From positions 22,961-86,960 of the forward strand of contig CAMBAJ010000001.1 in assembly GCA_945864305.1 (NCBI GenBank): a stretch of 64,000 nucleotides of DNA, in the 5' to 3' direction. This document shows, in pieces, positions 9,166-16,238 of the stretch (within the stretch, counting starts at the first letter, position 1; the number at the start of each line of letters is the position of its first letter). Made by a program: the position numbers and the translations under genes. A model generated the notes under the pieces. That model was not told the DNA's origin and did no database searches. It saw nothing but the letters and a program-made list of their open reading frames with translations. The stretch is from an uncultured Clostridia bacterium (GTDB lineage Bacteria; Bacillota; Clostridia; Oscillospirales; Oscillospiraceae).

Positions 9166-9411
9166 ATGCGTTTGGACAAATATCTGAAGGTAGCCCGGCT
9201 CATCAAGCGGCGGACCGTGGCCAACGAGGCCTGTGACAACGGTCTCGTCACCGTCAACGGCAAGCCCGCCCGGGCGTCTTATGACGTCAAAGTGGGGGAC
9301 CAGATCACCATGCGGTTCGGCGTCCGCACCGTCACGGTGGAGGTCCTGTCCCTCCAGGAAACAGTGAAACAGGCCGATGCCGCCGCGCTGTACCGGGAAA
9401 TTGGGTGGTAA
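9166..9411 (+). CDS. rqcP: S4-domain RNA-binding protein RqcP (YabO)
   Basis: 81-residue S4 RNA-binding protein of the Hsp15/YabO family. In Bacillus RqcP works with RqcH in alanine tailing during ribosome-associated quality control. The S4 motif is MRLDKYLKVARLIKRRTVANEAC followed by VTVNGKPARASYDVKVGDQI. ATG 9166 is preceded by TTTGGAGGG. Position between hup and yabP matches yabO of Bacillus, supporting the name. Confidence 0.92.
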   Translation: MRLDKYLKVARLIKRRTVANEACDNGLVTVNGKPARASYDVKVGDQITMRFGVRTVTVEVLSLQETVKQADAAALYREIGW

Positions 9412-9464
9412 GGCATATTCGTCCCGCCGTCCCCATATCATGGGGACAGGGGAGGGACGAGGAA

Positions 9465-9752
9465 ATGAACGATTACAACACGGTACCCGCGGCCGGACAC
9501 CGACTGGAACTCATCGGCCGGGAGCATCTGGTCATCTCCGGCGTGGAAGATGTGGAGCGTTTTGACGAGACCGGCATCGTCATGTCCACCTCCGCCGGGA
9601 CCCTGGTGGTCACGGGAGAGGACCTGCACATCGGCAAGCTGTCTCTGGACGGCGGCGAGCTCCACGTGGACGGCCGCATCGACTCCCTGTCCTATGAAGA
9701 CCAGGGACCTGCCCGGGGCGGATTTTTCAGCCGGCTGTTCGGCTCTGCATGA
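9465..9752 (+). CDS. yabP: Sporulation protein YabP
   Basis: 95-residue YabP/YqfC-family protein needed for sporulation in Bacillus. The family pattern is visible as HRLELIGREHLVISGVEDVERFD, then TSAGTLVVTGEDLHIGKLSLDGGELHVDGRID. ATG 9465 follows GGGAGGGACGAGG. The TGA overlaps the ATG of yabQ. Presence is good evidence that the host is a spore former. Confidence 0.93.
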   Translation: MNDYNTVPAAGHRLELIGREHLVISGVEDVERFDETGIVMSTSAGTLVVTGEDLHIGKLSLDGGELHVDGRIDSLSYEDQGPARGGFFSRLFGSA

Positions 9753-10402
9753 CGAACGAGATTTCCCACCAGCTACTGGTCTTTGGTCAGTCCATCCTGC
9801 TGGGGCTGTCCATAGGCCTGCTGTATGACCTGTTGCGTCCCTTCCGTCTGCGGCTGCCCCGACTGACTGGATTGCTGGATGGGCTGTACTGCCTGACCGT
9901 GGGCTGTGCCGTGTTCCTTTTTCTCCTAGGGCAGGCCGAGGGGCAGCTCCGGGGCTTTGTGGTCCTGGGGGCCGTGGGCGGAGCCGTGCTGTTTTTCTGC
10001 GCCTTCTCCGAATTGCTGCGGCCCGTATGGGCCTTTTGGGTCGACACACTGGCCTACTTGTTACATCTGTTGTCTTTTCCGTTGCTTTGGGCCAAAAATT
10101 TCTGCAAAAAATTGGCCCGCCGCGGAAAAAATCTCTTTTATTTTGCGGGAAAATGCTTTACAATAAGAAACACCGGATATGTGTTTTCATCCCGGAAAGG
10201 AGGCGGCAGATATGGCAAAAGTGGAAAAAAAGTCCCGGAAAAAGCAGCGCGTCCGCAGCAGCCTGCTGACCAAGCTTCTGCTGTTGGTCCTTCTGGTCGC
10301 CGTGGGATGGCAGCTGTACGATCTCCACGGCCAGGTGGCAAACGCCCAGGCGGAAAAAGAGCGTCTGGCCGCAGAGGTCGAGACCACCCGGCAGGAGAAT
10401 GA
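9749..10402 (+). CDS. yabQ: Spore cortex biosynthesis protein YabQ
   Basis: Membrane protein of the YabQ family, required for spore cortex formation. About four hydrophobic segments lie in residues 10-115 (LLVFGQSILLGLSIGLLYDLLR is the typical YabQ start; then GLYCLTVGCAVFLFLL, the VVLGAVGGAVLFFCAFSELLR segment and WVDTLAYLLHLLSFPLL). From about residue 155 the protein is low-complexity, rich in Gly, Arg and Pro. This part overlaps divIC out of frame for 191 bp, because no stop codon occurs earlier. ATG overlaps the yabP stop. Confidence 0.85.
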   Translation: MTNEISHQLLVFGQSILLGLSIGLLYDLLRPFRLRLPRLTGLLDGLYCLTVGCAVFLFLLGQAEGQLRGFVVLGAVGGAVLFFCAFSELLRPVWAFWVDTLAYLLHLLSFPLLWAKNFCKKLARRGKNLFYFAGKCFTIRNTGYVFSSRKGGGRYGKSGKKVPEKAARPQQPADQASAVGPSGRRGMAAVRSPRPGGKRPGGKRASGRRGRDHPAGE

Positions 10403-10520
10403 GGCCCTGGCGGCGGATATTGCCGAGGGCGGCACTGCTGAGAAAAAGCAGGAGATCGCCCGGGATGAACTGGGCTGGGTCGGTCCCGGCGAGTATGTGT
10501 TTTACAATAGGAGCAACTGA
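10212..10520 (+). CDS. divIC: Septum formation initiator DivIC/FtsB family
   Basis: 102-residue bitopic division protein. A basic N-terminus (MAKVEKKSRKKQRVRSS) is followed by one membrane helix (LLTKLLLLVLLVAVGWQLYDL) and a short extracytoplasmic coiled coil (GQVANAQAEKERLAAEVETT), then the family C-terminal LGWVGPGEYVFY. AAAGGAGG precedes ATG 10212. The first 191 bp lie inside yabQ in another frame. Position yabQ-divIC-S1 protein matches the Bacillus locus. Confidence 0.93.
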   Translation: MAKVEKKSRKKQRVRSSLLTKLLLLVLLVAVGWQLYDLHGQVANAQAEKERLAAEVETTRQENEALAADIAEGGTAEKKQEIARDELGWVGPGEYVFYNRSN

Positions 10521-10650
10521 TCGGTGTCGGGCGACGAGGGGGGCGGCCGCTCCCCCCGCTTGTATCCAGCGCCGGTCTTTTTTTGATAAGCTGCGTCCGG
10601 ATTAGGAGCCGGGTCCAGTGAAAATCACGGAAGGAGAAACTAAGTACTGT

Positions 10651-11142
10651 ATGGAGCCACAGGTTGGGAGCATTCTGGAAGGCAAGGTGACCACGATCAC
10701 CAAATTCGGCGCGTTCGTCGCTCTGGAGGGCGGCAAGTCGGGTTTGGTACATATCTCGGAGATTGCCAACACGTTCGTAAATGATGTACACGATTTTCTG
10801 CAGGAGGGGCAAACCGTCAAGGTGTTGGTCCTCTCCACGGAGAACGGAAAGATCAATCTTTCCATCAAAAAGGCCCTGCCGCCCCAGGAACGGCCCGTTT
10901 CCCGCGGTCCCCGGCCCATGGGTTCCCGGCCCGCAGGCCCCCGTCCCGCCGGTACGGCGGCGCCCCGGCCCGCTCCCCAGAACCGGACGTACAGCCACGC
11001 GGCGCAGCAGCCTCTACCGCCCTCCAGCGACCAGTCTTTTGAGGATAAGCTCAAGCAGTTCCTCTCCTCCTCCGAGGGAAAGATGGCCGATCTGAACCGT
11101 AGCATTGACGGCAAGCGTGGCGGCGGACGCAGAAGAAGATAA
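10651..11142 (+). CDS. S1-domain RNA-binding protein (YabR/GSP13-like)
   Basis: Protein of about 163 residues with one S1 RNA-binding domain at the N-terminus (VGSILEGKVTTITKFGAFVALEGGKSGLVHISE), then a Pro/Arg/Gly-rich linker (residues ~85-130) and a C-terminal segment EDKLKQFLSSSEGKMADLNRSIDGKRGGGRRRR resembling those of YabR relatives. ATG 10651 matches family N-termini; a GTG at 10618 with AGGAG 9 bp upstream is an alternative start adding 11 residues. Likely ribosome-associated. The G6/C6 hairpin at about 10538-10557 lies between divIC and this gene. Confidence 0.88.
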   Translation: MEPQVGSILEGKVTTITKFGAFVALEGGKSGLVHISEIANTFVNDVHDFLQEGQTVKVLVLSTENGKINLSIKKALPPQERPVSRGPRPMGSRPAGPRPAGTAAPRPAPQNRTYSHAAQQPLPPSSDQSFEDKLKQFLSSSEGKMADLNRSIDGKRGGGRRRR

Positions 11143-11150
11143 GCATTCCA

Positions 11151-11178
11151 GAGGACCGCAGACGCGGTCCTCTTTTTT
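11151..11178 (+). terminator. Intrinsic terminator of the yab/divIC unit
   Basis: Perfect 9-bp stem GAGGACCGC / GCGGTCCTC with loop AGAC and six T residues. It ends transcription after the S1 gene. Confidence 0.93.
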
Positions 11179-11197
11179 ACGCCAATCTGCCGGCAAT

Positions 11198-11233
11198 AAA
11201 AAAGGGCCGCCCGGCAATTCTGCCGCGCGGCCC
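11198..11233 (-). terminator. Minus-strand intrinsic terminator without an assigned gene
   Basis: GGGCCGC (11204-11210) pairs with GCGGCCC (11227-11233) and CGGCA with TGCCG inside, loop ATTC; six A residues precede it on the plus strand, so on the minus strand it is a hairpin followed by TTTTTTATT. No minus-strand coding gene lies upstream. Confidence 0.75.
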
Positions 11234-11266
11234 AAACGGGTGGGATATTGGAAAGCTTCCTCTATC

Positions 11267-11295
11267 ATAATAGCATTGCCCTTTGTCCTTGTAAA
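11267..11295 (-). promoter_or_regulatory. Candidate minus-strand promoter
   Basis: Read on the minus strand, TTTACA (11295-11290), a 17-bp spacer and TATTAT (11272-11267) give 5/6 matches to each sigma-A hexamer. It faces the minus-strand terminator ending near 11198. It may be fortuitous in this AT-rich gap. Confidence 0.4.
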
Positions 11296-11324
11296 TAGGA
11301 GGTTTTGCCGCTTTTCCACTGCTT

Positions 11325-11332
11325 TTGTCGAA
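11325..11332 (+). promoter_or_regulatory. Spo0A-box-like site upstream of hpf
   Basis: Exact TTGTCGAA, the consensus 0A box, 57 bp upstream of the -35 of the hpf promoter. Distance is larger than usual for activation, so regulatory relevance is uncertain. Confidence 0.4.
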
Positions 11333-11388
11333 GTTTATCGCCATTCCGTTCTCTCTTGAACTTTTTATAAATCTCGTACTCTTTCCTC

Positions 11389-11417
11389 TGGTCAAAGGCA
11401 AACATGTGTGTTATACT
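11389..11417 (+). promoter_or_regulatory. hpf promoter
   Basis: TGGTCA, 17-bp spacer, TATACT. Just downstream the leader has an AAGAGAGG/CCTCTCTT hairpin (11424-11445) before the AAAGGAG ribosome binding site of hpf. Confidence 0.65.
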
Positions 11418-11467
11418 AAACCAAAGAGAGGACTCCGCCTCTCTTCCACACGAAAGGAGCGATCTCG

Positions 11468-12016
11468 ATGAAGTATACCTACGCCTGCAAGAAAGTCTCT
11501 CTGAATGATTCCATCAAGGAGTATGCCGAGAAGCGGATCTCCAAGCTGGAGCGCTATTTCCGGGAAGATGACACCAGTGCCTTTGTCACATTTTCTGTTG
11601 AGAAAGACCACTTGTGCACCGTTGAGATCACCATCCGAGGCGGCGGCACGCTTCTCCGCGCCCAGACGGAGGCTCCGGATGGCGACATGCGCGGTGCCAT
11701 CGATGCCGCTGTGGGCTATATCGAGCGCCAGATTTTGAAGAACAAGACCCGCTTGGCCAAGCGCCTGCGCAGTGAGGGCTTCCCGCCTGCCGCTCCCGCC
11801 GATGACTTCGAGGTGGCTGAGGAAAAGGAGTTCAACATCGTCCGCACCAAGCGCTTCGCGGTCAAGCCCATGAGCCCCGAGGAGGCCATTTTGCAGATGA
11901 ATCTGCTGGACCACGACTTCTTCGTGTTCCGCAGCAGCGAGGATGACAGCCTGTGCATTGTCTATCAGCGCAAAAACGGCGGCTATGGTTTGATCGTCAC
12001 GGACGAGGAAGAATGA
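11468..12016 (+). CDS. hpf: Long-form ribosome hibernation promoting factor
   Basis: Binds the 30S decoding region and drives 100S ribosome dimer formation in stationary phase. 182 residues, the long form. The N-terminal domain shows SLNDSIKEYAEKRISKLERYF and VEITIRGGGTLLRAQTEAPDGDMRGAIDAAV; the C-terminal dimerisation domain is IVRTKRFAVKPMSPEEAILQMNLLDHDFFVFRSSEDD, with the highly conserved Met-Glu-Asn-position replaced by Leu-Asp. It has its own promoter and terminator, so it is monocistronic, and a Spo0A-like box lies upstream. Confidence 0.96.
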   Translation: MKYTYACKKVSLNDSIKEYAEKRISKLERYFREDDTSAFVTFSVEKDHLCTVEITIRGGGTLLRAQTEAPDGDMRGAIDAAVGYIERQILKNKTRLAKRLRSEGFPPAAPADDFEVAEEKEFNIVRTKRFAVKPMSPEEAILQMNLLDHDFFVFRSSEDDSLCIVYQRKNGGYGLIVTDEEE

Positions 12017-12026
12017 CATACATACA

Positions 12027-12054
12027 GGGAGGCCGAAAACGGCCTCCCTTTTTT
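12027..12054 (+). terminator. hpf terminator
   Basis: GGGAGGCCG, loop AAAA, CGGCCTCCC and six T residues: a textbook intrinsic terminator 10 bp after the hpf stop. Confidence 0.95.
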
Positions 12055-12083
12055 GCGAAAAATTGCGGTTTTTCCGCAAATGC

Positions 12084-12112
12084 TTGCCTTGGAGGCAGTT
12101 ATTTGTTATACT
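12084..12112 (+). promoter_or_regulatory. Promoter of the PIN/NYN-like gene
   Basis: TTGCCT, 17-bp spacer, TATACT with an upstream TGT extended -10 element. An ACTCTC/GAGAGT hairpin follows in the leader. Confidence 0.6.
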
Positions 12113-12164
12113 GACCTGGACTCTCACCGGAGAGTGAAAATAAACAAAGGACTGTAACGGATTC

Positions 12165-12758
12165 ATGAAAATGATTTTTTTAGTGGACGGCGACAACAAT
12201 ATCGGCACCGGCTTGGAGGGCATTGACATGCTCTCTGAGCAGGACACCGTCCTCATCTTCTATCAAAAGACCGGTCTGGCGCTCTCTAAGATTCAGAAGC
12301 TCTGCGCCGGCACAAAAGCCAACGTTCAGTACGTGGAAAGCGTTCGGGGCGGCAAAAACGCCATTGATTTCCAGATCATTACGGAGTTGGGGGTTCTGGT
12401 GGGACGGCGGGAAACAGACTACGCCTACGTCATCAGCCAGGACAAAGGCTATGCGGCGTCTATCGACGCTTTGCGGGCCCGGTATGCCGACGCCTTTCAG
12501 GAGGTAGACCTGCGCCCCTCCATTGAGTCCTGCCTCAGCCTTCCCTTTGTGCTGAAGGCCGCCGACCGTCAGGCCCTGTGCAACGCCCTGGTAAAGGAGT
12601 ACGGCGCCGCCCAAGGCAGCGCCCTGTACAACCATTTGAAAGCCATCTTCCAGGCTCCGGAAGCCCCCGCTGAGCCAGAGGAAAAGCCCGCCAAGACATC
12701 CCGGCCCCACCGGAACTACCGCAGGAAAAAAGCTGCCGTCGAAAAGGCAGCGGAATAA
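12165..12758 (+). CDS. PIN-like/NYN-type domain protein
   Basis: 197-residue protein whose first ~150 residues resemble PIN-like (NYN-type) nuclease folds: MIFLVDGDNNIGTGLEGI has the acidic first strand (D8, D10), then VRGGKNAIDFQIITELGVLVGR with a conserved Asp, and YAYVISQDKGYAASIDALR with a further acidic cluster typical of the third catalytic position. The last 40 residues are basic and Pro-rich (RPHRNYRRKKAAVEKAAE), suggesting nucleic-acid contact. RNase activity is inferred from fold signatures only. It is monocistronic, between its own promoter and a bidirectional terminator shared with gapA. Confidence 0.7.
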   Translation: MKMIFLVDGDNNIGTGLEGIDMLSEQDTVLIFYQKTGLALSKIQKLCAGTKANVQYVESVRGGKNAIDFQIITELGVLVGRRETDYAYVISQDKGYAASIDALRARYADAFQEVDLRPSIESCLSLPFVLKAADRQALCNALVKEYGAAQGSALYNHLKAIFQAPEAPAEPEEKPAKTSRPHRNYRRKKAAVEKAAE

Positions 12759-12763
12759 GACAA

Positions 12764-12796
12764 CAACGCCCGGCCTTCCCAGGCCGGGCGTTGTTT
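12764..12796. terminator. Bidirectional terminator between convergent genes
   Basis: CAACGCCCGGCCT, loop TCCC, AGGCCGGGCGTTG: a perfect 13-bp stem with TTTGT on the plus side and a T-rich TTGTTGTCTT on the minus side. It serves the PIN-like gene and the convergent gapA transcript. Confidence 0.88.
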
Positions 12797-12884
12797 GTAT
12801 AGAATGGTTTCATCGGCATCCATGGCTCCCGGTTAACCGGGACTGCGCTCTTTCCGATTTTCAGGCTTTTCCACCCAGAGCGTC

Positions 12885-13910
12885 TCAATCCTGATGGTCC
12901 ACCTCATACATGTGGGCAATGAGGTCCAGCAACTTGTTGGTATAGCCCCACTCGTTGTCATACCAGGCGATGAGCTTTACAAAGTCGTCGTCCAGCATGA
13001 TGCCCGCCGTCTCATCGAAGATACAGGTCTGGGAGAAGCCGGTCAGGTCCGAGGAAACCACCTGGTCCCGGGTGCAGGTGATGATGCCCTTCATGCTGTT
13101 CTTGGAGGCGTTCTCCATGGCCACGCACACATCATGATAGGTGGCGGGCTGGATGAGCCGGGCCGTCAGGTCCACCACAGACACGTCGTTGGTGGGCACC
13201 CGGAAGCTCATACCGGTCATCTTGCCCTTCAGCTCCGGGATGACCTCGCCCACAGCCTTGGCAGCGCCGGTGGTAGAGGGAATGATATTGCCCAGGACGC
13301 TGCGGCCGGTGCGCCAATCCCGGCCGGCCCGGGCGTCCACCGCCTTCTGTTTGGCCGTGGCGGCGTGAATGGTGGACATCAGGGCCTGCTTGATGCCGAA
13401 GGTATCATGGATAACCTTGGTCATAGGCGCCAGACAGTTGGTGGTGCAGGAGGCGTTGGACACCACGTCCATATCCGTGGTGTACTTCTTATGGTTCACG
13501 CCCATGACGAAAGTGGGCGTGCAGTCGTCCTTGGACGGGGCAGAGATGATGACCTTCTTCGCGCCATGGGTCAGGTGCACGGACGCCTTTTCCGTGGTGT
13601 TGTAAACGCCGGTGGATTCGATGATGTACTCCGCGCCGCAGTCGTCCCAGTGGAGTTGAGCCGCATCGCTCTCACTGTATACCCGAATTTTCTTCCCGTT
13701 GATGATCAGATTTTTGCCGTCATGTTCCACGCTGCCCTGGAACGTCCGGAACACGGAGTCGTATTTTACCTGGTAGACCATGTAGTCCAGGTCCGCGTTC
13801 CGCAGGTTGATACCGCAGATTTGATAGCTGTTGCAGCCCCGCTCCACCATGATCCGCAGCGCCACACGCCCGATTCGGCCGAAGCCGTTGATACCCACTT
13901 TAATAGCCAT
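12885..13910 (-). CDS. gapA: Glyceraldehyde-3-phosphate dehydrogenase, type I
   Basis: NAD-dependent glycolytic enzyme, 341 residues. The Rossmann start MAIKVGINGFGRIGRVALR, the catalytic SNASCTTNCLAP (nucleophilic Cys), HAATAKQKAVDARAGRDWRTGR and the C-terminal AWYDNEWGYTNKLLDLI are all intact. It is slightly longer than average and has NLRNADLDYMVYQVKYDSVF at the cofactor region. It stands alone on the minus strand, unlike the gap-pgk-tpi operons common in Firmicutes. Confidence 0.97.
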   Translation of the reverse strand: MAIKVGINGFGRIGRVALRIMVERGCNSYQICGINLRNADLDYMVYQVKYDSVFRTFQGSVEHDGKNLIINGKKIRVYSESDAAQLHWDDCGAEYIIESTGVYNTTEKASVHLTHGAKKVIISAPSKDDCTPTFVMGVNHKKYTTDMDVVSNASCTTNCLAPMTKVIHDTFGIKQALMSTIHAATAKQKAVDARAGRDWRTGRSVLGNIIPSTTGAAKAVGEVIPELKGKMTGMSFRVPTNDVSVVDLTARLIQPATYHDVCVAMENASKNSMKGIITCTRDQVVSSDLTGFSQTCIFDETAGIMLDDDFVKLIAWYDNEWGYTNKLLDLIAHMYEVDHQD

Positions 13911-13966
13911 GACTCAGTTCCCTTCCACATCTTTATTCTGCCGGTGTCCCGGCCTGTGCTCATTTC

Positions 13967-13972
13967 ATTATA
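13967..13972 (-). promoter_or_regulatory. gapA -10 element
   Basis: On the minus strand a consensus TATAAT lies about 60 bp before the gapA ATG. No good -35 is visible at 16-18 bp (ATTTAA region), so the promoter assignment rests on the -10 only. Confidence 0.45.
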
Positions 13973-14079
13973 ATGCAATTTCCGAAAATTTAAATAGTTT
14001 TTACGTAATAATTGCGTATTAATTTTTATTATTTCTTATGAGAATTACACAGTTTTCCAGAGACAGCTTTTTTGCCTGA

Positions 14080-14097
14080 TTCGACAAAATTCGACAA
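14080..14097 (-). promoter_or_regulatory. Tandem Spo0A-box-like sites
   Basis: TTCGACAA occurs twice (14080-14087 and 14090-14097), exactly 10 bp apart on the same face of the helix. Each is the reverse complement of the consensus 0A box TTGTCGAA. They end 5 bp upstream of the -35 of the divergent kinase-like gene, the geometry of Spo0A-activated sigma-A promoters. Confidence 0.65.
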
Positions 14098-14102
14098 AGT
14101 TC

Positions 14103-14131
14103 TTGTTTTTGCATTTTGTTTTTGCTATTCT
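14103..14131 (+). promoter_or_regulatory. Promoter of the kinase-like gene
   Basis: TTGTTT, 17-bp spacer, TATTCT with an extended -10 TGC. The poor -35 next to the two 0A boxes fits an activator-dependent promoter. Confidence 0.6.
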
Positions 14132-14223
14132 GTTGGTGTTTCAGGCAGGCATTTCCTGGTTTGGCCGGGATTCCTGCCGCAAATGCTACATTCAGCACGC
14201 AAAGTGCTTGAAAGGAGCTTTTC

Positions 14224-15033
14224 ATGGAGCCGGATCAGAATCCGTTGGCCTCTCTGTTCCCCAATATTTCCGCTCAACTGCGCAGTGCTCTCAGCAACCT
14301 GCATCTGGCCGCGGCCCAGCTGGCTCCCGCCAGCGCCCGGGAGCAGGACCCCGCTCTGGACGCCCGTGCCGCTCTGCTGGACCAGAGCTATTACCAGCTG
14401 CTGCGGCTGGTCAACAGCCTCTCCGCCGCGGCCTGTCTCTCCGATAATACGCCGTTGCGGCTTCAGGACCGGGACATCGTGGCCCTGGTAAGCGATTTAT
14501 GCGACCGTGCCGGGTCCCTGGCCCCGCTGCTGGGGCTGGAGCTGCGGTTCGTCTGCGCGTTGGACTGTCATATCTGTGCCATCGCTCCCGACGCCGTGGA
14601 GCAGCTGCTCTATCATCTTCTGTCCAACGCCTTCAAGTTCACCCCCGCCGGCGGGATCGTCACAGTGGAGCTGCGGGTAAAGGGCAGCTTTGTCCTCCTG
14701 TCCGTGGCCGATACTGGCTGCGGCATTTCTGAGGAACATCTGGTCACGCTGTTTGACCGTTATCTGCATCAGCATCCCATGGACCCGCCCCCCCACGGTG
14801 TGGGTCTGGGCTTGCCCCTGTGCAGCCATATCGCAAAGGGACACGGCGGAACGCTGATGGCCGAATCCCATCCCGGCAAGGGCAGCTGTTTTACCGTTTC
14901 CATCCCTGACCGGCAAGTGGGGGACACTATCTCCGATGTGCCCTTCGACTACGCGGGTGGATTCAACCGGACTTTGATGGCCCTGTCGGACGCCCTGCCC
15001 GCCAAAGCCTTTGTTCTGCGCAGCCAGAAGTGA
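14224..15033 (+). CDS. Histidine-kinase-like ATPase lacking the H-box histidine
   Basis: 269-residue soluble protein with a HATPase_c domain in the C-terminal half: the N box LLSNAFKFTPAGG, the G1 box VADTGCGIS, the F box LFDRY and the G2 box HGVGLGLPLCSHIAKGHGG are intact. The N-terminal region aligns with a HisKA dimerisation helix, but the H box reads LFPNISAQLRSALSNL, so Ala17 replaces the phospho-accepting His and Gln18 the usual Glu. There is no membrane segment or sensor domain. It could be a pseudokinase or ATP-dependent anti-kinase. GAAAGGAG precedes the ATG; expression is probably Spo0A-dependent. Confidence 0.8.
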   Translation: MEPDQNPLASLFPNISAQLRSALSNLHLAAAQLAPASAREQDPALDARAALLDQSYYQLLRLVNSLSAAACLSDNTPLRLQDRDIVALVSDLCDRAGSLAPLLGLELRFVCALDCHICAIAPDAVEQLLYHLLSNAFKFTPAGGIVTVELRVKGSFVLLSVADTGCGISEEHLVTLFDRYLHQHPMDPPPHGVGLGLPLCSHIAKGHGGTLMAESHPGKGSCFTVSIPDRQVGDTISDVPFDYAGGFNRTLMALSDALPAKAFVLRSQK

Positions 15034-15035
15034 CA

Positions 15036-15074
15036 AACTTGGTCGTGAGATGACTCACGGCCAAGTTTTTGTTT
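15036..15074 (+). terminator. Terminator of the kinase-like gene
   Basis: AACTTGGTCGTGAG, loop ATGA, CTCACGGCCAAGTT (14 bp with one G-T pair) followed by TTTGTTT. Confidence 0.9.
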
Positions 15075-15100
15075 GCATTTCCCGCGCTATCGGATACAAT
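15072..15100 (+). promoter_or_regulatory. mnmA promoter
   Basis: TTTGCA, 17-bp spacer, TACAAT, directly after the preceding terminator. Confidence 0.55.
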
Positions 15101-15133
15101 AGCAATATCGTTTCATTGAGAGGAGAATTTTCC

Positions 15134-16201
15134 ATGTCACCCAAGCACGTGTGTGTCGCTATGAGCGGCGGTGTAGACAGCGCCGGCGCCGCCCTGCTGT
15201 TGCAGCGGCTGGGCTATAAGGTGTCTGGCGTTACGCTGCGGCTCCACGCCTATAAGGACCGTCCCGGCCTCTGCGGCTCGGCGGATGACATTGAGACCGC
15301 CAGAGCTGTCGCCGCACGCCTGGGTATTTCCCATACCGTGCTGGATCTGAGCAATCTTTTCCAGACCGCCGTCATGGACCGCTTTGTCTCCGAATACGTC
15401 AGCGGCCGCACGCCAAATCCCTGCATCGACTGCAACCGGGAGATCAAGTTCGGCGCCCTGCTGGACTGGGCGCTGGCCCACGGTGCCGATTTCATCGCAA
15501 CCGGCCATTACGCCCGGGTGGACTATGACAAATCCACCGGCCGATGGCTGCTGCTGCGGGGACAGGACCCCAAAAAGGATCAGAGCTATGTGCTCTATCA
15601 GCTGACCCAGCGTCAGTTGGCCCACCTGCTGCTGCCCGTCGGCACCTATGAAAAACCGGCCCTCCGGGCGCTGGCCAGGGAGGCGGGACTGGATAACGCC
15701 GACAAGGCTGACAGTCAGGACATCTGCTTCGTTCCCGACGGGGACTATGTGGCCTTTCTGCGCCGGTACGGCGGCGTGAAACCGGTCCCCGGGGACTTCG
15801 TGGACCAGGCGGGGCATGTCCTGGGACGCCACAAGGGCCTGGAGTGCTACACCACTGGCCAGCGCAAGGGATTGGGTGTCAGCGCTGACACGCCGCTGTA
15901 CGTACTCCGAAAGGAGCTGGACACAGGCAGAGTCATCCTGGGCCCCAACAGCGACCTCTTCACCCGGGAGCTGACGGCGGAGCGGATCAATTGGATTTCC
16001 ATCCCCGAACTGACCGCCCCCATGTCCGTCACCGCCAAAACCCGGTACAGCCAGCGGGAGGCCTCCGCCGTGGCGGAGCCTTTGCCGGGCGGGCGCATCC
16101 ACGTTGTGTTTGAGGAGCCCCAGCGGGCCATTACCGCCGGTCAGGCTGTGGTGCTGTACGACGGGGAAAGGGTCGTGGGTGGAGGTACTATCTGCGGGTA
16201 A
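15134..16201 (+). CDS. mnmA: tRNA-specific 2-thiouridylase
   Basis: Adds sulfur to U34 of Lys, Glu and Gln tRNAs. 355 residues. The ATP pyrophosphatase P-loop AMSGGVDSAGAALLLQ, the catalytic CxxC-type residues in TPNPCIDCNREIKF and the partner cysteine in KADSQDICFVPDGDY, and TGQRKGLGVS are all present. ATG 15134 follows GAGAGGAG; an upstream in-frame extension from 15011 has no support. It is monocistronic. Its last 150 residues match the MnmA beta-barrel domains. Confidence 0.95.
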   Translation: MSPKHVCVAMSGGVDSAGAALLLQRLGYKVSGVTLRLHAYKDRPGLCGSADDIETARAVAARLGISHTVLDLSNLFQTAVMDRFVSEYVSGRTPNPCIDCNREIKFGALLDWALAHGADFIATGHYARVDYDKSTGRWLLLRGQDPKKDQSYVLYQLTQRQLAHLLLPVGTYEKPALRALAREAGLDNADKADSQDICFVPDGDYVAFLRRYGGVKPVPGDFVDQAGHVLGRHKGLECYTTGQRKGLGVSADTPLYVLRKELDTGRVILGPNSDLFTRELTAERINWISIPELTAPMSVTAKTRYSQREASAVAEPLPGGRIHVVFEEPQRAITAGQAVVLYDGERVVGGGTICG

Positions 16202-16208
16202 AACGCAA

Positions 16209-16233
16209 AAGGGCGCCGCATTGCGGCGTCCTT
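16209..16233. terminator. Hairpin between mnmA and a small minus-strand gene
   Basis: AAGGGCGCCGC, loop ATT, GCGGCGTCCTT (11 bp with one G-T pair). On the minus strand the stem is followed by TTGCGTTTTA, so it can terminate the 25-codon gene; on the plus strand the tail is poor but it may still help end mnmA. Confidence 0.65.
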
Positions 16234-16238
16234 CAAAC

